From: Buttiauxella sp. B2
Lineage (GTDB): Bacteria > Pseudomonadota > Gammaproteobacteria > Enterobacterales > Enterobacteriaceae
Assembly: GCF_006376615.1 (NCBI RefSeq)
Contig: NZ_VEXQ01000025.1
Coordinates: 1-48,190, forward strand
Reading direction: 5' to 3'
DNA: 48,190 nucleotides
This document shows positions 23,366-32,843 of this stretch, piece by piece. A program made the translations under genes and the position numbers. The notes below the pieces were generated by a model. That model was not told the DNA's origin. It ran no database searches and worked only from the letters and a program-made list of their open reading frames with translations. Numbering within the stretch: the stretch's first letter is position 1; each line of letters starts with the position of its first letter.

Positions 23366-23378
23366 TGAAGGACTTTCA
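23366..23378. promoter_or_regulatory. MetR-like site TGAA-N5-TTCA at the metR start
   Basis: TGAAGGACTTTCA matches the MetR consensus TGAANNNNNTTCA exactly. It overlaps the metR ribosome binding site and start codon, so it may be a genuine autoregulatory site or a coincidence of the GAAGGA sequence. Confidence 0.45.
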
Positions 23379-24331
23379 TGATCGAGATAAAACACCTGCG
23401 GACGCTACAGGCGTTACGAAATTGCGGCTCATTAGCCGCCGCTGCCGCCGCGTTGCATCAAACCCAATCTGCCCTCTCCCATCAGTTCAGCGATCTGGAG
23501 CAACGGCTTGGGTTCCGCCTGTTTGTCCGTAAAAGTCAGCCGCTGCGCTTTACTCCACAGGGCGAAGTGCTGTTACAACTGGCGGAACAAGTACTGCCAC
23601 AGATAACCCGCGCGCTTCAGGCCTGCAACGAACCGCATCAGACCACGTTGCGCATCGCCATCGAATGCCATAGCTGTATTCAGTGGCTAACCCCGGCACT
23701 TGAAAACTTTCACAAAACCTGGCCGCAGGTCGATCTGGATTTCAAATCTGGCGTGACGTTCGACCCGCAGCCCGCGTTGCAGCAAAGTGAGCTGGATATC
23801 GTGTTGACCTCCGACATTCTGCCGCGCAGCAGTTTGCACTATTCACCGATGTTTGATTATGAAGTGCGCCTGGTGCTGGCAACGGACCATCCGTTAGCGA
23901 ACAAAACACGGATTGATCCGGAAGATTTGAGCAGCGAAACATTGTTGATTTATCCGGTACAGCGCCAGCGCCTGGATATCTGGCGTCACTTCTTGCAACC
24001 GGCAGGTGTGAGCCCGTCGCTGAAAAGTGTGGATAACACGTTGCTGTTGATTCAGATGGTGTCGGCACGCATGGGAATTGCCGCGCTGCCGCATTGGGTA
24101 GTAGAGAATGTTGAGCGCCAGGGTCTGGTCGTCACAAAAACCCTGGGCGAAGGGTTGTGGAGCCGGCTGTACGCTGCGGTGCGCGATGGCGAGCAGCGCC
24201 AACCGGTGACGGAAGCGTTTATTCGTTCGACGCGTTCACACGCTTGCGAGCATCTACCGTTTGTGAAGAACGCGGAGCGACCCAACGGCGATGCACCCAT
24301 AACGAGGCCACTATCACAGTCCCACCAATGA
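23378..24331 (+). CDS. metR: LysR-type regulator of methionine genes MetR
   Basis: Homocysteine-responsive LysR activator of metE and related genes. The 317-residue protein has the N-terminal winged helix-turn-helix ([36 protein letters not shown]) and a type 2 periplasmic-binding-protein-like effector domain. It is divergent from metE. Its last 113 bases overlap the 3' end of the convergent bioP, so the two messages are complementary there. Confidence 0.97.
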   Translation: MIEIKHLRTLQALRNCGSLAAAAAALHQTQSALSHQFSDLEQRLGFRLFVRKSQPLRFTPQGEVLLQLAEQVLPQITRALQACNEPHQTTLRIAIECHSCIQWLTPALENFHKTWPQVDLDFKSGVTFDPQPALQQSELDIVLTSDILPRSSLHYSPMFDYEVRLVLATDHPLANKTRIDPEDLSSETLLIYPVQRQRLDIWRHFLQPAGVSPSLKSVDNTLLLIQMVSARMGIAALPHWVVENVERQGLVVTKTLGEGLWSRLYAAVRDGEQRQPVTEAFIRSTRSHACEHLPFVKNAERPNGDAPITRPLSQSHQ

Positions 24332-25118
24332 TGAAACTCGGCCAGTGGGGCTGCTCTTGCCAGATGGCGAGATTAACCAGCAGCCCCGCCGGAACATGCA
24401 TGTTGTTCATGATACCAAGCGTTCCCGCATCCACCTGCGTTGCGCCATAGTTCCACATGAAGTAACCCAGCCCGGAAGCCACTACGCCAAGCCACACCAG
24501 AATTCCCCATTGCAGGTTGGTCGTCGGAAGTTTTTGCGGATTTCCCAGCGCAAACCAGGCAGTTAGTGCCACGATTAATGCGCCGAGATAAAACCATGAA
24601 AATGCGCAATGCTGCGGCATCGGGCGCGTTTCCATCAGGCGCTTGTAACCCACCATGCCGATGGCAAAACAGATATTTGCCGCTTGCACCAGCAGCAGGC
24701 CAATCCAGAAGTGATCGCTGACTTTGTCGTAACGAATAATTGCCGCACCAATCACCGCCAGCCCCGCGCTTAATGCATAACCCCAGCGCAGTTTATTGCC
24801 GCTCAGCAGGTCGTAAATCAACGTGACGTACAGGGGCGTCATCACCGTGAACAGCAGGAATTCCGACACCGTCAGGTAGAGGTACGCCTGGAAGCTAAAC
24901 AGGTACATCACGCCAAGTTGCAATGCGCCCACCAACATATACAGCAGCAATGTTTTTAGGCTGTAGCCTTTAAAACGCAGGAACGGTAGGAACACCAGTG
25001 CCGCTAATCCCACGCGCATCAGCACGGAAAAATAGCTGTCCACATGGCCGGCAAGGTATTCGCCAATCAGGCTAAAAGAGAATGCCCACAGAATAGTGGT
25101 GATAATAAGTAACGGCAC
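24219..25118 (-). CDS. bioP: biotin transporter BioP (YigM)
   Basis: EamA/CAR-family inner-membrane protein identified in E. coli as the biotin importer. The 299-residue protein has about ten transmembrane segments (for example [16 protein letters not shown] and [19 protein letters not shown]). Its terminal 35-40 residues are hydrophilic and are read from DNA that also encodes the metR C-terminus. It follows yigL with a 112-base gap containing a hairpin. Confidence 0.9.
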   Translation of the reverse strand: MPLLIITTILWAFSFSLIGEYLAGHVDSYFSVLMRVGLAALVFLPFLRFKGYSLKTLLLYMLVGALQLGVMYLFSFQAYLYLTVSEFLLFTVMTPLYVTLIYDLLSGNKLRWGYALSAGLAVIGAAIIRYDKVSDHFWIGLLLVQAANICFAIGMVGYKRLMETRPMPQHCAFSWFYLGALIVALTAWFALGNPQKLPTTNLQWGILVWLGVVASGLGYFMWNYGATQVDAGTLGIMNNMHVPAGLLVNLAIWQEQPHWPSFIIGGTVIVASLWVHRRWVAPRSSQTVDARKRVNASNE

Positions 25119-25195
25119 GATGAGATCTCTACAACAGGCAATTTATTCACCATTGTAGCGAAGGTGGTTGGCAGGAGTTTATTTATTTGGTTGAC

Positions 25196-25218
25196 GAGTG
25201 GCGATTTATTCGCCACTC
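25196..25218 (-). other. hairpin between yigL and bioP
   Basis: GAGTGGCGA and TCGCCACTC form a perfect 9-bp stem around TTTAT. It starts 13 bases after the yigL stop but has no T-tract on either strand, so it may protect the 3' end of the pldB-yigL message rather than terminate it alone. Confidence 0.5.
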
Positions 25219-25230
25219 AATGACAGGAAA

Positions 25231-26037
25231 TTAATCTTTGCCGAGGAACATTTTACGCAAGTAATGCGGAACGGCGTTATCAGCGTTACTGCCAATCACT
25301 TCCAGCTCTGGCAACAGGTCTTTCAGGCGCTGATGGGCATTCTCCATGATGCAGCCTTTGCCGGCCATGGACAGCATTTCCTGGTCGTTCATACCGTCGC
25401 CAAATGCGATGCATTCTTTCAGGCTATAGCCCATCGCTTTTGATACCGCTTCCAGCGCGTGGCCTTTGGACACACCACCCGCCATAACTTCCAGGCAGGT
25501 AAGCGTTGAGAAACTAACGTTCACACGATCACCCCAACGGGCGATTAACGCTTGCTCCAGCGGCAGCAATTTTTCGTGGGAATCACAGGTGAAGAAGACT
25601 TTGCTGACGCCATCGGCTTCCAGCAGACCGGGTTCAAAAAGGCTGTAATTAAACACCGCCTCCTTGAAATATTTCATTTCTTCAGGGCGGTGACGGTTCA
25701 TAAACCATTGGTCGCCGCGATAGACGTTGGTCACGATATCCTGGCTGGAATGCACCACACCAAACAGGTCCTGGGCGATGTCATGATCAAGGTCGTGACT
25801 AAATACCAGGTTGCCATCAGTATCATGTACACGCGCACCGTTAGAAGTGATCATGTAGGCTTTGATTTCGAGATTATCGCGGATTTGCCCCACATCAATA
25901 TGATGGCGTCCTGTTGCGAAAACGAAGTGAACACCTTCGGCTGTGAGCAGTTTCAGCGTTTCTTTAGCGTACGGAGTAAGAAGGTGATCGGGGGACAGCA
26001 ACGTGCCATCTAAGTCAGACGCAACGACATGGTACAT
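25231..26037 (-). CDS. yigL: HAD-family sugar/pyridoxal phosphate phosphatase YigL
   Basis: Cytosolic Cof-type HAD phosphatase; in E. coli it dephosphorylates sugar phosphates during glucose-phosphate stress and also acts on pyridoxal phosphate. The 268-residue protein has HAD motif I ASDLDGTLL, motif II TSNGARV and motif III/IV GDGMNDQEML, with a C2-type cap. It lies 32 bases after pldB. In E. coli and Salmonella the dicistronic pldB-yigL mRNA is stabilised by the small RNA SgrS; that is known of the family, not shown here. Confidence 0.94.
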   Translation of the reverse strand: MYHVVASDLDGTLLSPDHLLTPYAKETLKLLTAEGVHFVFATGRHHIDVGQIRDNLEIKAYMITSNGARVHDTDGNLVFSHDLDHDIAQDLFGVVHSSQDIVTNVYRGDQWFMNRHRPEEMKYFKEAVFNYSLFEPGLLEADGVSKVFFTCDSHEKLLPLEQALIARWGDRVNVSFSTLTCLEVMAGGVSKGHALEAVSKAMGYSLKECIAFGDGMNDQEMLSMAGKGCIMENAHQRLKDLLPELEVIGSNADNAVPHYLRKMFLGKD

Positions 26038-26069
26038 AGGATTTGTAAACCTCTGGTGTTGAATTCAGA

Positions 26070-27062
26070 TTAATTATGCCTATCAAAAAATGTGATGACG
26101 GCATTCAGCGCTTCGGTTCGCATATCGTCCTTTTCGAACAGGATCTCATGATACGCACCGTTTATGACGTAAGGTTTTTCCCCCTCACAAGGGTTGCCCG
26201 CCGCGGCTCTAAGTTCGCAGAATTGGTCATGTGCGCGATTATCAACAACACGTTCTTCTTCTGCTTGCAGGATAAATATCGGCGTGGTGATAGCAGTGGC
26301 CCCGGCTATTACCTGTTCTCCTGCGAGTATCCCTTCTCTTACCCAGTGATTCGTTGGCCCGCCCACCCGCAATGCTGGCTCGTCAGCATAAAAACGCAGG
26401 TTGCGCCGGTAACGTTCACGGCTATGGGTCAGGACATTAACGCTAAATGGTAATGCGCGCCAGCGGCCTGTTCCGATTGCATATCCTTCGCGAAAACGTT
26501 GATGACCTTCTGCCCAATCAAGAATATGGCGAACCATCCAGTCCGGCCAACGCAAGGCAATACCAAACATCGGTGCGCACAGCGCAACCGCATCAAAGCA
26601 TTGTGAATTTTTCTCAAGCCACAGAGTGATGATTGCACCACCCATGGAATGCGCTAATGCGTAGCGTTTTCTCCATGGGCCGTTTGCGACTTCGTGCTGG
26701 TAAAAGCGGTCAAAATCGTCCACGTAGTCGCTAAATCTTGCCACATGGCCACGGTGCGTATCTGAAAGCATTCGGCCTGAACGCCCTTGCCCACGGTGAT
26801 CGATAATTAAAATGTCGAATCCGCAATGGAACAAGTCATACGCCAATTCAGCATATTTAACGTAGCTTTCGATACGACCTGGGCAAACAACAATAACCCT
26901 GTCGTGATTTTGCGAGCGAAACCGTACGTAGCGTACCGGCACTTCGTCGACGCCTGAAAATTCACACTCTTCGCGCTGACGCCAGAAGTCCATCAATGGG
27001 CCTGTGGTGAAGGCAGCAAAGGCATTTTCCCTGTTTAACCATCCATTTTTATGCTGAGTCAT
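26070..27062 (-). CDS. pldB: lysophospholipase L2 PldB
   Basis: Inner-membrane-associated alpha/beta hydrolase that removes the remaining acyl chain from lysophospholipids. The nucleophile elbow is LAHSMGGA, and the acidic and histidine members fall in LQAEEERVVDN and NGAYHEIL. The start chosen is ATG 27062 (MTQHKNGWLNRENAFAAF, 330 residues), because homology to E. coli PldB begins here. The open frame continues 26 codons upstream, and no start has a strong ribosome binding site. It is divergent from rhtB. Confidence 0.92.
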   Translation of the reverse strand: MTQHKNGWLNRENAFAAFTTGPLMDFWRQREECEFSGVDEVPVRYVRFRSQNHDRVIVVCPGRIESYVKYAELAYDLFHCGFDILIIDHRGQGRSGRMLSDTHRGHVARFSDYVDDFDRFYQHEVANGPWRKRYALAHSMGGAIITLWLEKNSQCFDAVALCAPMFGIALRWPDWMVRHILDWAEGHQRFREGYAIGTGRWRALPFSVNVLTHSRERYRRNLRFYADEPALRVGGPTNHWVREGILAGEQVIAGATAITTPIFILQAEEERVVDNRAHDQFCELRAAAGNPCEGEKPYVINGAYHEILFEKDDMRTEALNAVITFFDRHN

Positions 27063-27140
27063 ATCGCTTTTTGTGATTCGTAGCACGCTCATCAACAATA
27101 GCGTATTGTGGCATAAAAGTGTTCGATCAGGGAATTTCAC

Positions 27141-27761
27141 ATGAGCGTTGAGTGGTGGCTAACCTATCTCGTAACCACAATAATTCTGAGTCTCTCACCC
27201 GGTTCCGGGGCAATTAATACCATGACCACCGCTATCAGCCATGGCTATCGGGGTGCTGCCGCATCTATTGCCGGGCTACAAACCGGGCTGGCGATTCATA
27301 TCGTACTGGTGGGAATTGGTCTGGGCGCACTGTTTTCAAGCTCGTTGCTGGCTTTTGAAATTCTGAAATGGGCGGGTGTTGCGTACCTTATCTGGCTGGG
27401 TATTCAACAATGGCGTGCCGCTGGTGCAATTGATTTAAACACGCTTGCCACCAGTCAACCGCGTAGCCGCCTATTTAAACGCGCGGTTTTTGTGAATCTC
27501 ACCAATCCCAAAAGCATTGTCTTTCTGGCAGCACTTTTCCCACAGTTTATCGCACCGCATCAGCCACAGGCTGCGCAGTATTTAGTGCTCGGTGTCACGA
27601 CGGTAGTGGTAGATATTATTGTTATGATTGGCTATGCAACGCTGGCGACGCGGATAGCAGGCTGGATTAAAGGGCCACGTCAGATGAAAGCACTGAACCG
27701 CATTTTTGGTTCACTGTTTATGTTGGTAGGCGCACTCCTTGCTGGAGCACGCCAGGCGTGA
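27141..27761 (+). CDS. rhtB: homoserine/homoserine lactone efflux protein RhtB
   Basis: LysE-family inner-membrane exporter of homoserine and its lactone. The 206-residue protein has six predicted transmembrane segments and the family N-terminal motif [23 protein letters not shown], with the repeat-like [19 protein letters not shown] in the second half. It lies between pldB and rhtC on the opposite strand. RhtB and RhtC are paralogues, as the shared NLxNPKxIxF motif shows. Confidence 0.95.
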   Translation: MSVEWWLTYLVTTIILSLSPGSGAINTMTTAISHGYRGAAASIAGLQTGLAIHIVLVGIGLGALFSSSLLAFEILKWAGVAYLIWLGIQQWRAAGAIDLNTLATSQPRSRLFKRAVFVNLTNPKSIVFLAALFPQFIAPHQPQAAQYLVLGVTTVVVDIIVMIGYATLATRIAGWIKGPRQMKALNRIFGSLFMLVGALLAGARQA

Positions 27762-27776
27762 TTTTTGAGCGAAAAG

Positions 27777-28400
27777 TTAGCGGGAAATGATCAGGTGGAT
27801 GCCGAATCCGGCAAACAAAGCACCTGCTACACCGTCAATCCACTTAGCAAGGCGCTGATAACCTCGGCGCATTTGCGGTAATGCGAACAAGCTGGCTACG
27901 ACGGTGAACCAGGCAAAGGTTTCCAGGGCAATCATTACAAATAACCCCCAACGCTCGGCGCTGCCAACATCATTACTGACAAACAGTGAAAACACGCTGC
28001 CGAAATAAATAATGGCTTTAGGATTCGAGAGGTTAGTCAGCAGGCCCTTCAGGAAGCTACGCCCGCCGCGAGCCAGTTCAACACTGACCTCTTCTGTCGG
28101 CTTAGCCGTTTCTTTTTTCAACGCACTACGCAGCATTTGGTAACCCATCCAGCACAGATACAGGCCGCCACCGACCATAATAATGTTGTGCAGCCACGCC
28201 ATTTTTTCGAGGATCAGGTTAAGGCCGAGTAGCGCCACACCGGACCAGACCATCACGCCACCGGTAATACCCAGCACACCCATCATGGCTTCTTTACGGG
28301 AACGGCTTACAGCTGTCTGCGAGACAAAAAAGAAATCCGGGCCAGGGGTAATCAGTGCGACGATATGCAGAACCGCCACCGTGAGGAATAGCATCAACAT
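27777..28400 (-). CDS. rhtC: threonine efflux protein RhtC
   Basis: LysE-family exporter of threonine. The 207-residue protein has six transmembrane segments, an N-terminal TPGPDFFFVSQTAVSRSRKEA motif and TNLSNPKAIIYFGSVFSLF. It converges on rhtB with only 15 bases between the stop codons and lies 67 bases downstream of recQ on the same strand. Confidence 0.95.
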   Translation of the reverse strand: MLMLFLTVAVLHIVALITPGPDFFFVSQTAVSRSRKEAMMGVLGITGGVMVWSGVALLGLNLILEKMAWLHNIIMVGGGLYLCWMGYQMLRSALKKETAKPTEEVSVELARGGRSFLKGLLTNLSNPKAIIYFGSVFSLFVSNDVGSAERWGLFVMIALETFAWFTVVASLFALPQMRRGYQRLAKWIDGVAGALFAGFGIHLIISR

Positions 28401-28467
28401 AGTAAATAACTCGCGGGATAATTATTCAGTGAACTTTCATCCTGCCACGTTCGGGCAGGACTGGCTA

Positions 28468-30297
28468 CTACTCATCTTCGCCATCGACATGGCTGCGAAT
28501 TAGTGCCATAAACTCGCGTCCAAAACGTTCCAGTTTGCGCGTGCCAACACCGTTAACGCCCAGCATTTCTCCCGGCGACAGCGGCATTTGTTCGGCCATT
28601 TCAATCAGCGTGGCATCGTTAAACACCACATAGGGTGGAATGTTTTCTTCATCGGCAATGGCTTTACGCAGCTTGCGCAGTTTGGCAAACAGCTTGCGGT
28701 CATAATTGCCGCCGAACGCTTTCTGGCTGGTACTGCGCGATTTAATGGCCACCACTCGCGGCACCGCGAGCATTAAAGGTTCTTCACCACGCAAGAACGG
28801 ACGAGCGGCTTCAGTGAGCTGCAATGCGGAGTGTTGGGCAATGTTTTGCGTCACTACGCCGAGGTGGATCAACTGGCGGATGACGCTGACCCAATGCTCG
28901 TGTGTCTGGTCGCGGCCAATGCCGTAGACGGGTAATTTGTCGTGCTGCAAATCGCGAATACGTTGATTATTGGCGCCCCGCAGCACTTCCACAACATAAC
29001 CCATGCCAAAGCGCTGATTGACGCGATAGATGCAGGACAATGCTTTTTGCGCATCCACCAGTCCATCATAGCGGCGCGGCGGATCGAGGCAAATATCACA
29101 GTTGCTGCAAGATTGTTGGCGACCCTCACCGAAGTAATTCAGTAATACCAGGCGGCGACAGGTTTGCGCTTCTGCAAACGCGCCCATCGCATTGAGTTTG
29201 TGGCGTTCGATATCCTGCAATTGCCCGACCGGTTTTTCCTCGAGACATTTACGCAACCACGCCATATCAGCCGGATCGTAAAATAACATTGCTTCCGCAG
29301 GCAGGCCGTCACGCCCCGCACGCCCTGTTTCCTGGTAGTAAGATTCGATATTACGCGGGATATCGAAGTGCGCCACAAAACGGACGTTGGGTTTGTTGAT
29401 ACCCATACCGAAGGCTACTGTCGCAACGACAATTTGCAAATCATCGCGCTGGAATTTTTCTTGTACTTCGGCACGCACCTGGTGCTCAAGCCCGGCGTGA
29501 TAAGCTCCGGCGCTGATACCTTTACTTTGCAGGCGCGCAGCAGTGTCTTCCACTTTGGCGCGGCTGTTGCAGTAAATAATGCCGGATTTCCCACGCTGTT
29601 CTTGCACGTAACGCATCAGCTGATCGAGAGGTTTAAACTTCTCCATCAGCATGTAGCGAATATTCGGGCGATCAAAGCTGCTGACCTGGATTAACGGGTC
29701 TTGCAAACCTAAAAGGCGAGCAATATCAGCACGAGTGGTGTCATCTGCCGTCGCAGTAAGCGCGATAAACGGAACCGCAGGTAGGCGTTGGCGCAGTTGG
29801 CCAAGCGCTGCGTATTCGGGACGGAAATCGTGGCCCCATTGAGAAATGCAGTGCGCCTCATCAACAGCCACCATCGAAAGATGCCAGTGGCTGATTTGAT
29901 CGATGAAGTTATCCATCATCAATCGTTCAGGGGCGATATAAAGCAGGCGAATTTGGCCGGTACGGCAACCCGCAAGCACTTCTTGCTGCTGCTCACGGCT
30001 TTGTGTCGAGTTAAGACATGCCGCCGCAACACCGTTTGCGAGCAGTTGATCAACCTGGTCTTTCATCAGGGAAATCAGCGGCGAGACAACAACCGTCAAC
30101 CCACCAAATACCAGAGCTGGAATTTGATAGCACAGTGATTTGCCACCGCCAGTCGGCATGACAACCAGGCAGTCACGCCCTTCCAGCACCGTGTCGATGA
30201 TGGTTTCCTGACCCGGGCGGAACTGTTGATAGCCAAAGGTATCTTGCAAAATCTGTCTGGCCAGCACTGCCTGATTAATGACTTCCGCCTGTGTCAC
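28468..30297 (-). CDS. recQ: ATP-dependent DNA helicase RecQ
   Basis: 3'-5' helicase of the RecF recombination pathway that also suppresses illegitimate recombination. The 609-residue protein has Walker A MPTGGGKSLCYQ, the Walker B box VAVDEAHCISQWGHDFRPEY with the aromatic-rich loop, helicase motif VI QETGRAGRDG, and an RQC zinc site formed by the cysteine in TCRRL and those in SCSNCDIC. A C-terminal HRDC domain follows (LFAKLRKLRKAIADEENIPPYVVF). It lies 30 bases after pldA on the same strand. Confidence 0.98.
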   Translation of the reverse strand: MTQAEVINQAVLARQILQDTFGYQQFRPGQETIIDTVLEGRDCLVVMPTGGGKSLCYQIPALVFGGLTVVVSPLISLMKDQVDQLLANGVAAACLNSTQSREQQQEVLAGCRTGQIRLLYIAPERLMMDNFIDQISHWHLSMVAVDEAHCISQWGHDFRPEYAALGQLRQRLPAVPFIALTATADDTTRADIARLLGLQDPLIQVSSFDRPNIRYMLMEKFKPLDQLMRYVQEQRGKSGIIYCNSRAKVEDTAARLQSKGISAGAYHAGLEHQVRAEVQEKFQRDDLQIVVATVAFGMGINKPNVRFVAHFDIPRNIESYYQETGRAGRDGLPAEAMLFYDPADMAWLRKCLEEKPVGQLQDIERHKLNAMGAFAEAQTCRRLVLLNYFGEGRQQSCSNCDICLDPPRRYDGLVDAQKALSCIYRVNQRFGMGYVVEVLRGANNQRIRDLQHDKLPVYGIGRDQTHEHWVSVIRQLIHLGVVTQNIAQHSALQLTEAARPFLRGEEPLMLAVPRVVAIKSRSTSQKAFGGNYDRKLFAKLRKLRKAIADEENIPPYVVFNDATLIEMAEQMPLSPGEMLGVNGVGTRKLERFGREFMALIRSHVDGEDE

Positions 30298-30327
30298 GCT
30301 TTTCCCACCACTAAAACCACCAATTTC

Positions 30328-31197
30328 TTAAAACAGATCGTTAAGCATAACGCCGACACCAAAGCGTGTCTGGTTAAAGTTGTAATCAATTAATGACTCA
30401 CCATAACCGCTGTAAAGCTGGGTATAAAGGCGTACATGTTTAGTGACCGGATAACTAAAGCCTAATTCAGCGCCACCGTAACCTGTATTCCAGTTGTACT
30501 GCCCTTTCATACTCAAAATTGCATCGCCAAACTCATAGCCGACTCGCAACTGGTAATAACCCATGTATTTGGTGATATCCGGATTGTCATCGGTACTGCC
30601 CAGCACATACCACGGCTTCACTTCAACCATCCAGTTTCCGTGTTCTGCCATCAAACGCGTGTATAAGCGGTTCCAACTGCGGGAAGTGGGGTCTGATCGG
30701 CCGTTGGAGTCATGGTTATAACCGAACTCAACATCGCGTAATGTCCAACCAGCGAAGCTTTCATCGGTGGCAAAGCCAAGGAAGAGCTGTGGCTCATAGT
30801 TAGTTTCACGGAACGGGGCGGATTCACCGCTATTAGAAAGCTGCCACCAGGATTTTTGAGTATACGAACCGCCCAATACGGAATTCGGCCCTAAAATACC
30901 GCGCCACAACGGAAACGCGAGACTAAGCTGAAACTTCACTTCATCTTTGCGGGCATTATCAGACCAGTTATAAGAACTGATCGCTTCTTTGTTCAGGTCG
31001 TCAGTCACCGTATAAATCACATAGTTGGTTTCATACGGATAGAGGGTGAACGGGTTGTCATGTTCCAGAAGCATATTGGCGATGATACTACCGCGAACCG
31101 CCGGTTTATCATGTACTTCTTTAATTGTGGCTTCCTGTGCGTAAGCAGTCAGAGGCAACAGTCCTGCCGCCACTAACCATCCCAGAAACTTGCGCAT
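30328..31197 (-). CDS. pldA: outer membrane phospholipase A PldA
   Basis: Calcium-dependent, dimerisation-activated outer-membrane beta-barrel that hydrolyses misplaced phospholipids. The start chosen is ATG 31197, giving 289 residues as in E. coli. A signal peptide (MRKFLGWLVAAGLLPLTAYA) is cleaved before QEATIKEV. The catalytic His and Ser lie in GYNHDSNGRSDPTSRSWNR. The final strand ends in Phe, as outer-membrane barrels do. An open frame extends 25 codons upstream without homology. It is divergent from yigI. Confidence 0.96.
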   Translation of the reverse strand: MRKFLGWLVAAGLLPLTAYAQEATIKEVHDKPAVRGSIIANMLLEHDNPFTLYPYETNYVIYTVTDDLNKEAISSYNWSDNARKDEVKFQLSLAFPLWRGILGPNSVLGGSYTQKSWWQLSNSGESAPFRETNYEPQLFLGFATDESFAGWTLRDVEFGYNHDSNGRSDPTSRSWNRLYTRLMAEHGNWMVEVKPWYVLGSTDDNPDITKYMGYYQLRVGYEFGDAILSMKGQYNWNTGYGGAELGFSYPVTKHVRLYTQLYSGYGESLIDYNFNQTRFGVGVMLNDLF

Positions 31198-31369
31198 TGG
31201 CAACATTCTCCTGAACAAAAAAGGTTTCAAATTATTATTACGGACACATTCTACATAGTTCTGAATGTGCACGCTCGGTCAACCTTTCTTAAAGTGGCAA
31301 TCAACGGTTACGAAGCATAAAATAAACAATTGCTTAACATTGTGATTTTGTTTTGATCGAGGATGATCC

Positions 31370-31840
31370 ATGTCTACCCCATTTTTGACCCCTGAAGCCG
31401 CTCTACAACTGGTCGGTGAAATTTTTGTCTATCATATGCCATTCAACCGTGCGCTGGGTCTGGAGCTTATCCGGTATGAGAAAAACTACGCCGAGCTCAG
31501 TTTTAATAATCAGCCAATGATGGTGGGGAACTGGGCGCAGAGTATTTTGCACGGTGGTGTGATTGCCTCTTCGCTGGATGTCGCTGCGGGGTTGGTTTGC
31601 GTAGGGAGTACGCTCACTCGCCACGACAGTATTAGCGAAGAAGAGCTGCGCCAGCGGTTATCGAAAATGGGTACTATCGATTTACGAGTTGATTATCTGC
31701 GACCTGGTCGTGGGCAGCGTTTTACCGCTAGCAGCAGCCTCTTACGCGCAGGGAACAAAGTGGCGGTTGCTCGCGTGGAATTACACAACGAAGAACAACT
31801 GCATATCGCCAGCGCGACAGCGACCTACATGGTGGGGTGA
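31370..31840 (+). CDS. yigI: acyl-CoA thioesterase YigI
   Basis: Hot-dog-fold protein of the PaaI/YigI group, described as a medium- and long-chain acyl-CoA thioesterase. The 156-residue protein carries the hot-dog helix [16 protein letters not shown] and the strand motif [12 protein letters not shown]. First gene of a plus-strand pair with rarD, 51 bases upstream of it. Confidence 0.9.
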   Translation: MSTPFLTPEAALQLVGEIFVYHMPFNRALGLELIRYEKNYAELSFNNQPMMVGNWAQSILHGGVIASSLDVAAGLVCVGSTLTRHDSISEEELRQRLSKMGTIDLRVDYLRPGRGQRFTASSSLLRAGNKVAVARVELHNEEQLHIASATATYMVG

Positions 31841-31891
31841 AGTCGTTATAGCTGATACAATTAGGACACTATTCATCAACGAGTTCTTTTC

Positions 31892-32806
31892 ATGGATGCG
31901 AAACAGACCCGCCAGGGCGTATTACTTGCGCTGGCGGCGTATTTTATTTGGGGCATCGCGCCTGCATATTTCAAATTAATCCACTACGTTCCAGCTGATG
32001 AAATTCTGACTCACCGCGTGATTTGGTCATTCTTCTTTATGGTGGTGCTGATTAGCCTGAGCCGTCAGTGGCCACAGGTGAAAAAAGCCTGTAAGAACCG
32101 CAAAAAGGTTTTTGCCATGGCGCTTTCGGCGGTACTGATTGGCGGTAACTGGCTGCTATTTATCTGGGCGGTGAATAACAATCACATGCTGGAAGCAAGC
32201 CTGGGCTATTTTATCAACCCGCTTGTTAACGTAGTCTTGGGGATGATTTTCCTCGGCGAGCGATTCCGCAGAATGCAGTGGGTCGCCGTAGCACTCGCAG
32301 CCTGTGGCGTTTTGGTTCAGCTGTGGACATTCGGCTCGCTGCCAATCATCGCCCTCGGCCTGGCATTCAGTTTTGCGTTTTACGGGCTGGTGCGTAAGAA
32401 AATTGCTGTCGATGCGCAAACCGGCATGTTGGTTGAAACGCTGTGGCTACTGCCGATTGCCGCTATCTACTTATTTGGCATTGCAGACAGTTCGACCAGC
32501 CATATGGGGCAAAACCCAATGTCGCTGAACTTGATGTTAATTGCCGCAGGTGTTGTAACAACCATTCCACTGTTATGCTTCACCGCAGCAGCGACACGCT
32601 TGCGCCTCTCGACGCTGGGTTTCTTCCAGTATATTGGCCCTACGTTAATGTTCCTGCTGGCCGTGACGTTCTACGGAGAAGTGGTGGGCAAAGATAAGCT
32701 GCTGACCTTCGGGTTTATCTGGGCCGCACTGGCATTGTTTATTTTGGATGCGGTTTATACGCAACGTAATTCGCGAATTGCTGCGCGAACGGCGATAACT
32801 AAATAA
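31892..32806 (+). CDS. rarD: EamA family transporter RarD
   Basis: Ten-transmembrane-segment drug/metabolite superfamily protein; named for a chloramphenicol-related phenotype, true substrate unknown. The 304-residue sequence starts MDAKQTRQGVLLALAAYFIWGIAPAYFKL. It contains two EamA repeats (LEASLGYFINPLVNVVLGMIFLGE and LSTLGFFQYIGPTLMFLLAVTFYGE). It converges on corA, with a shared hairpin between. Confidence 0.92.
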   Translation: MDAKQTRQGVLLALAAYFIWGIAPAYFKLIHYVPADEILTHRVIWSFFFMVVLISLSRQWPQVKKACKNRKKVFAMALSAVLIGGNWLLFIWAVNNNHMLEASLGYFINPLVNVVLGMIFLGERFRRMQWVAVALAACGVLVQLWTFGSLPIIALGLAFSFAFYGLVRKKIAVDAQTGMLVETLWLLPIAAIYLFGIADSSTSHMGQNPMSLNLMLIAAGVVTTIPLLCFTAAATRLRLSTLGFFQYIGPTLMFLLAVTFYGEVVGKDKLLTFGFIWAALALFILDAVYTQRNSRIAARTAITK

Positions 32807-32810
32807 CAAA

Positions 32811-32832
32811 AAGGGAGCCATTGGGCTCCCTT
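32811..32832. terminator. hairpin between rarD and corA
   Basis: AAGGGAGCC-ATTG-GGCTCCCTT is a perfect 9-bp stem. On the minus strand it is followed by TTTGTTATTT, continuing the two T residues of the stem, so it terminates corA. The plus-strand tail CTCATTTC is weak for rarD. It begins four bases after the rarD stop. Confidence 0.85.
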
Positions 32833-32843
32833 CTCATTTCATC

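Noticed and set aside
25129-25158. Inverted repeat CTACAA-N18-TTGTAG upstream of bioP, considered as a BirA operator.
   Set aside because: BirA operators have TTGTAAAC arms facing inward with GTTTACAA; here the arms have the opposite polarity and lack the AAC/GTT core.
26070-27140. Longer pldB frame starting at 27140.
   Set aside because: The extra 26 residues lack similarity to PldB and would run up to the rhtB start; the downstream ATG at 27062 matches the family start.
28440-28460. Hairpin TCCTGCC/GGCAGGA between recQ and rhtC.
   Set aside because: Stem is good but there is no T-tract on the minus strand, so it is not supported as a recQ terminator.
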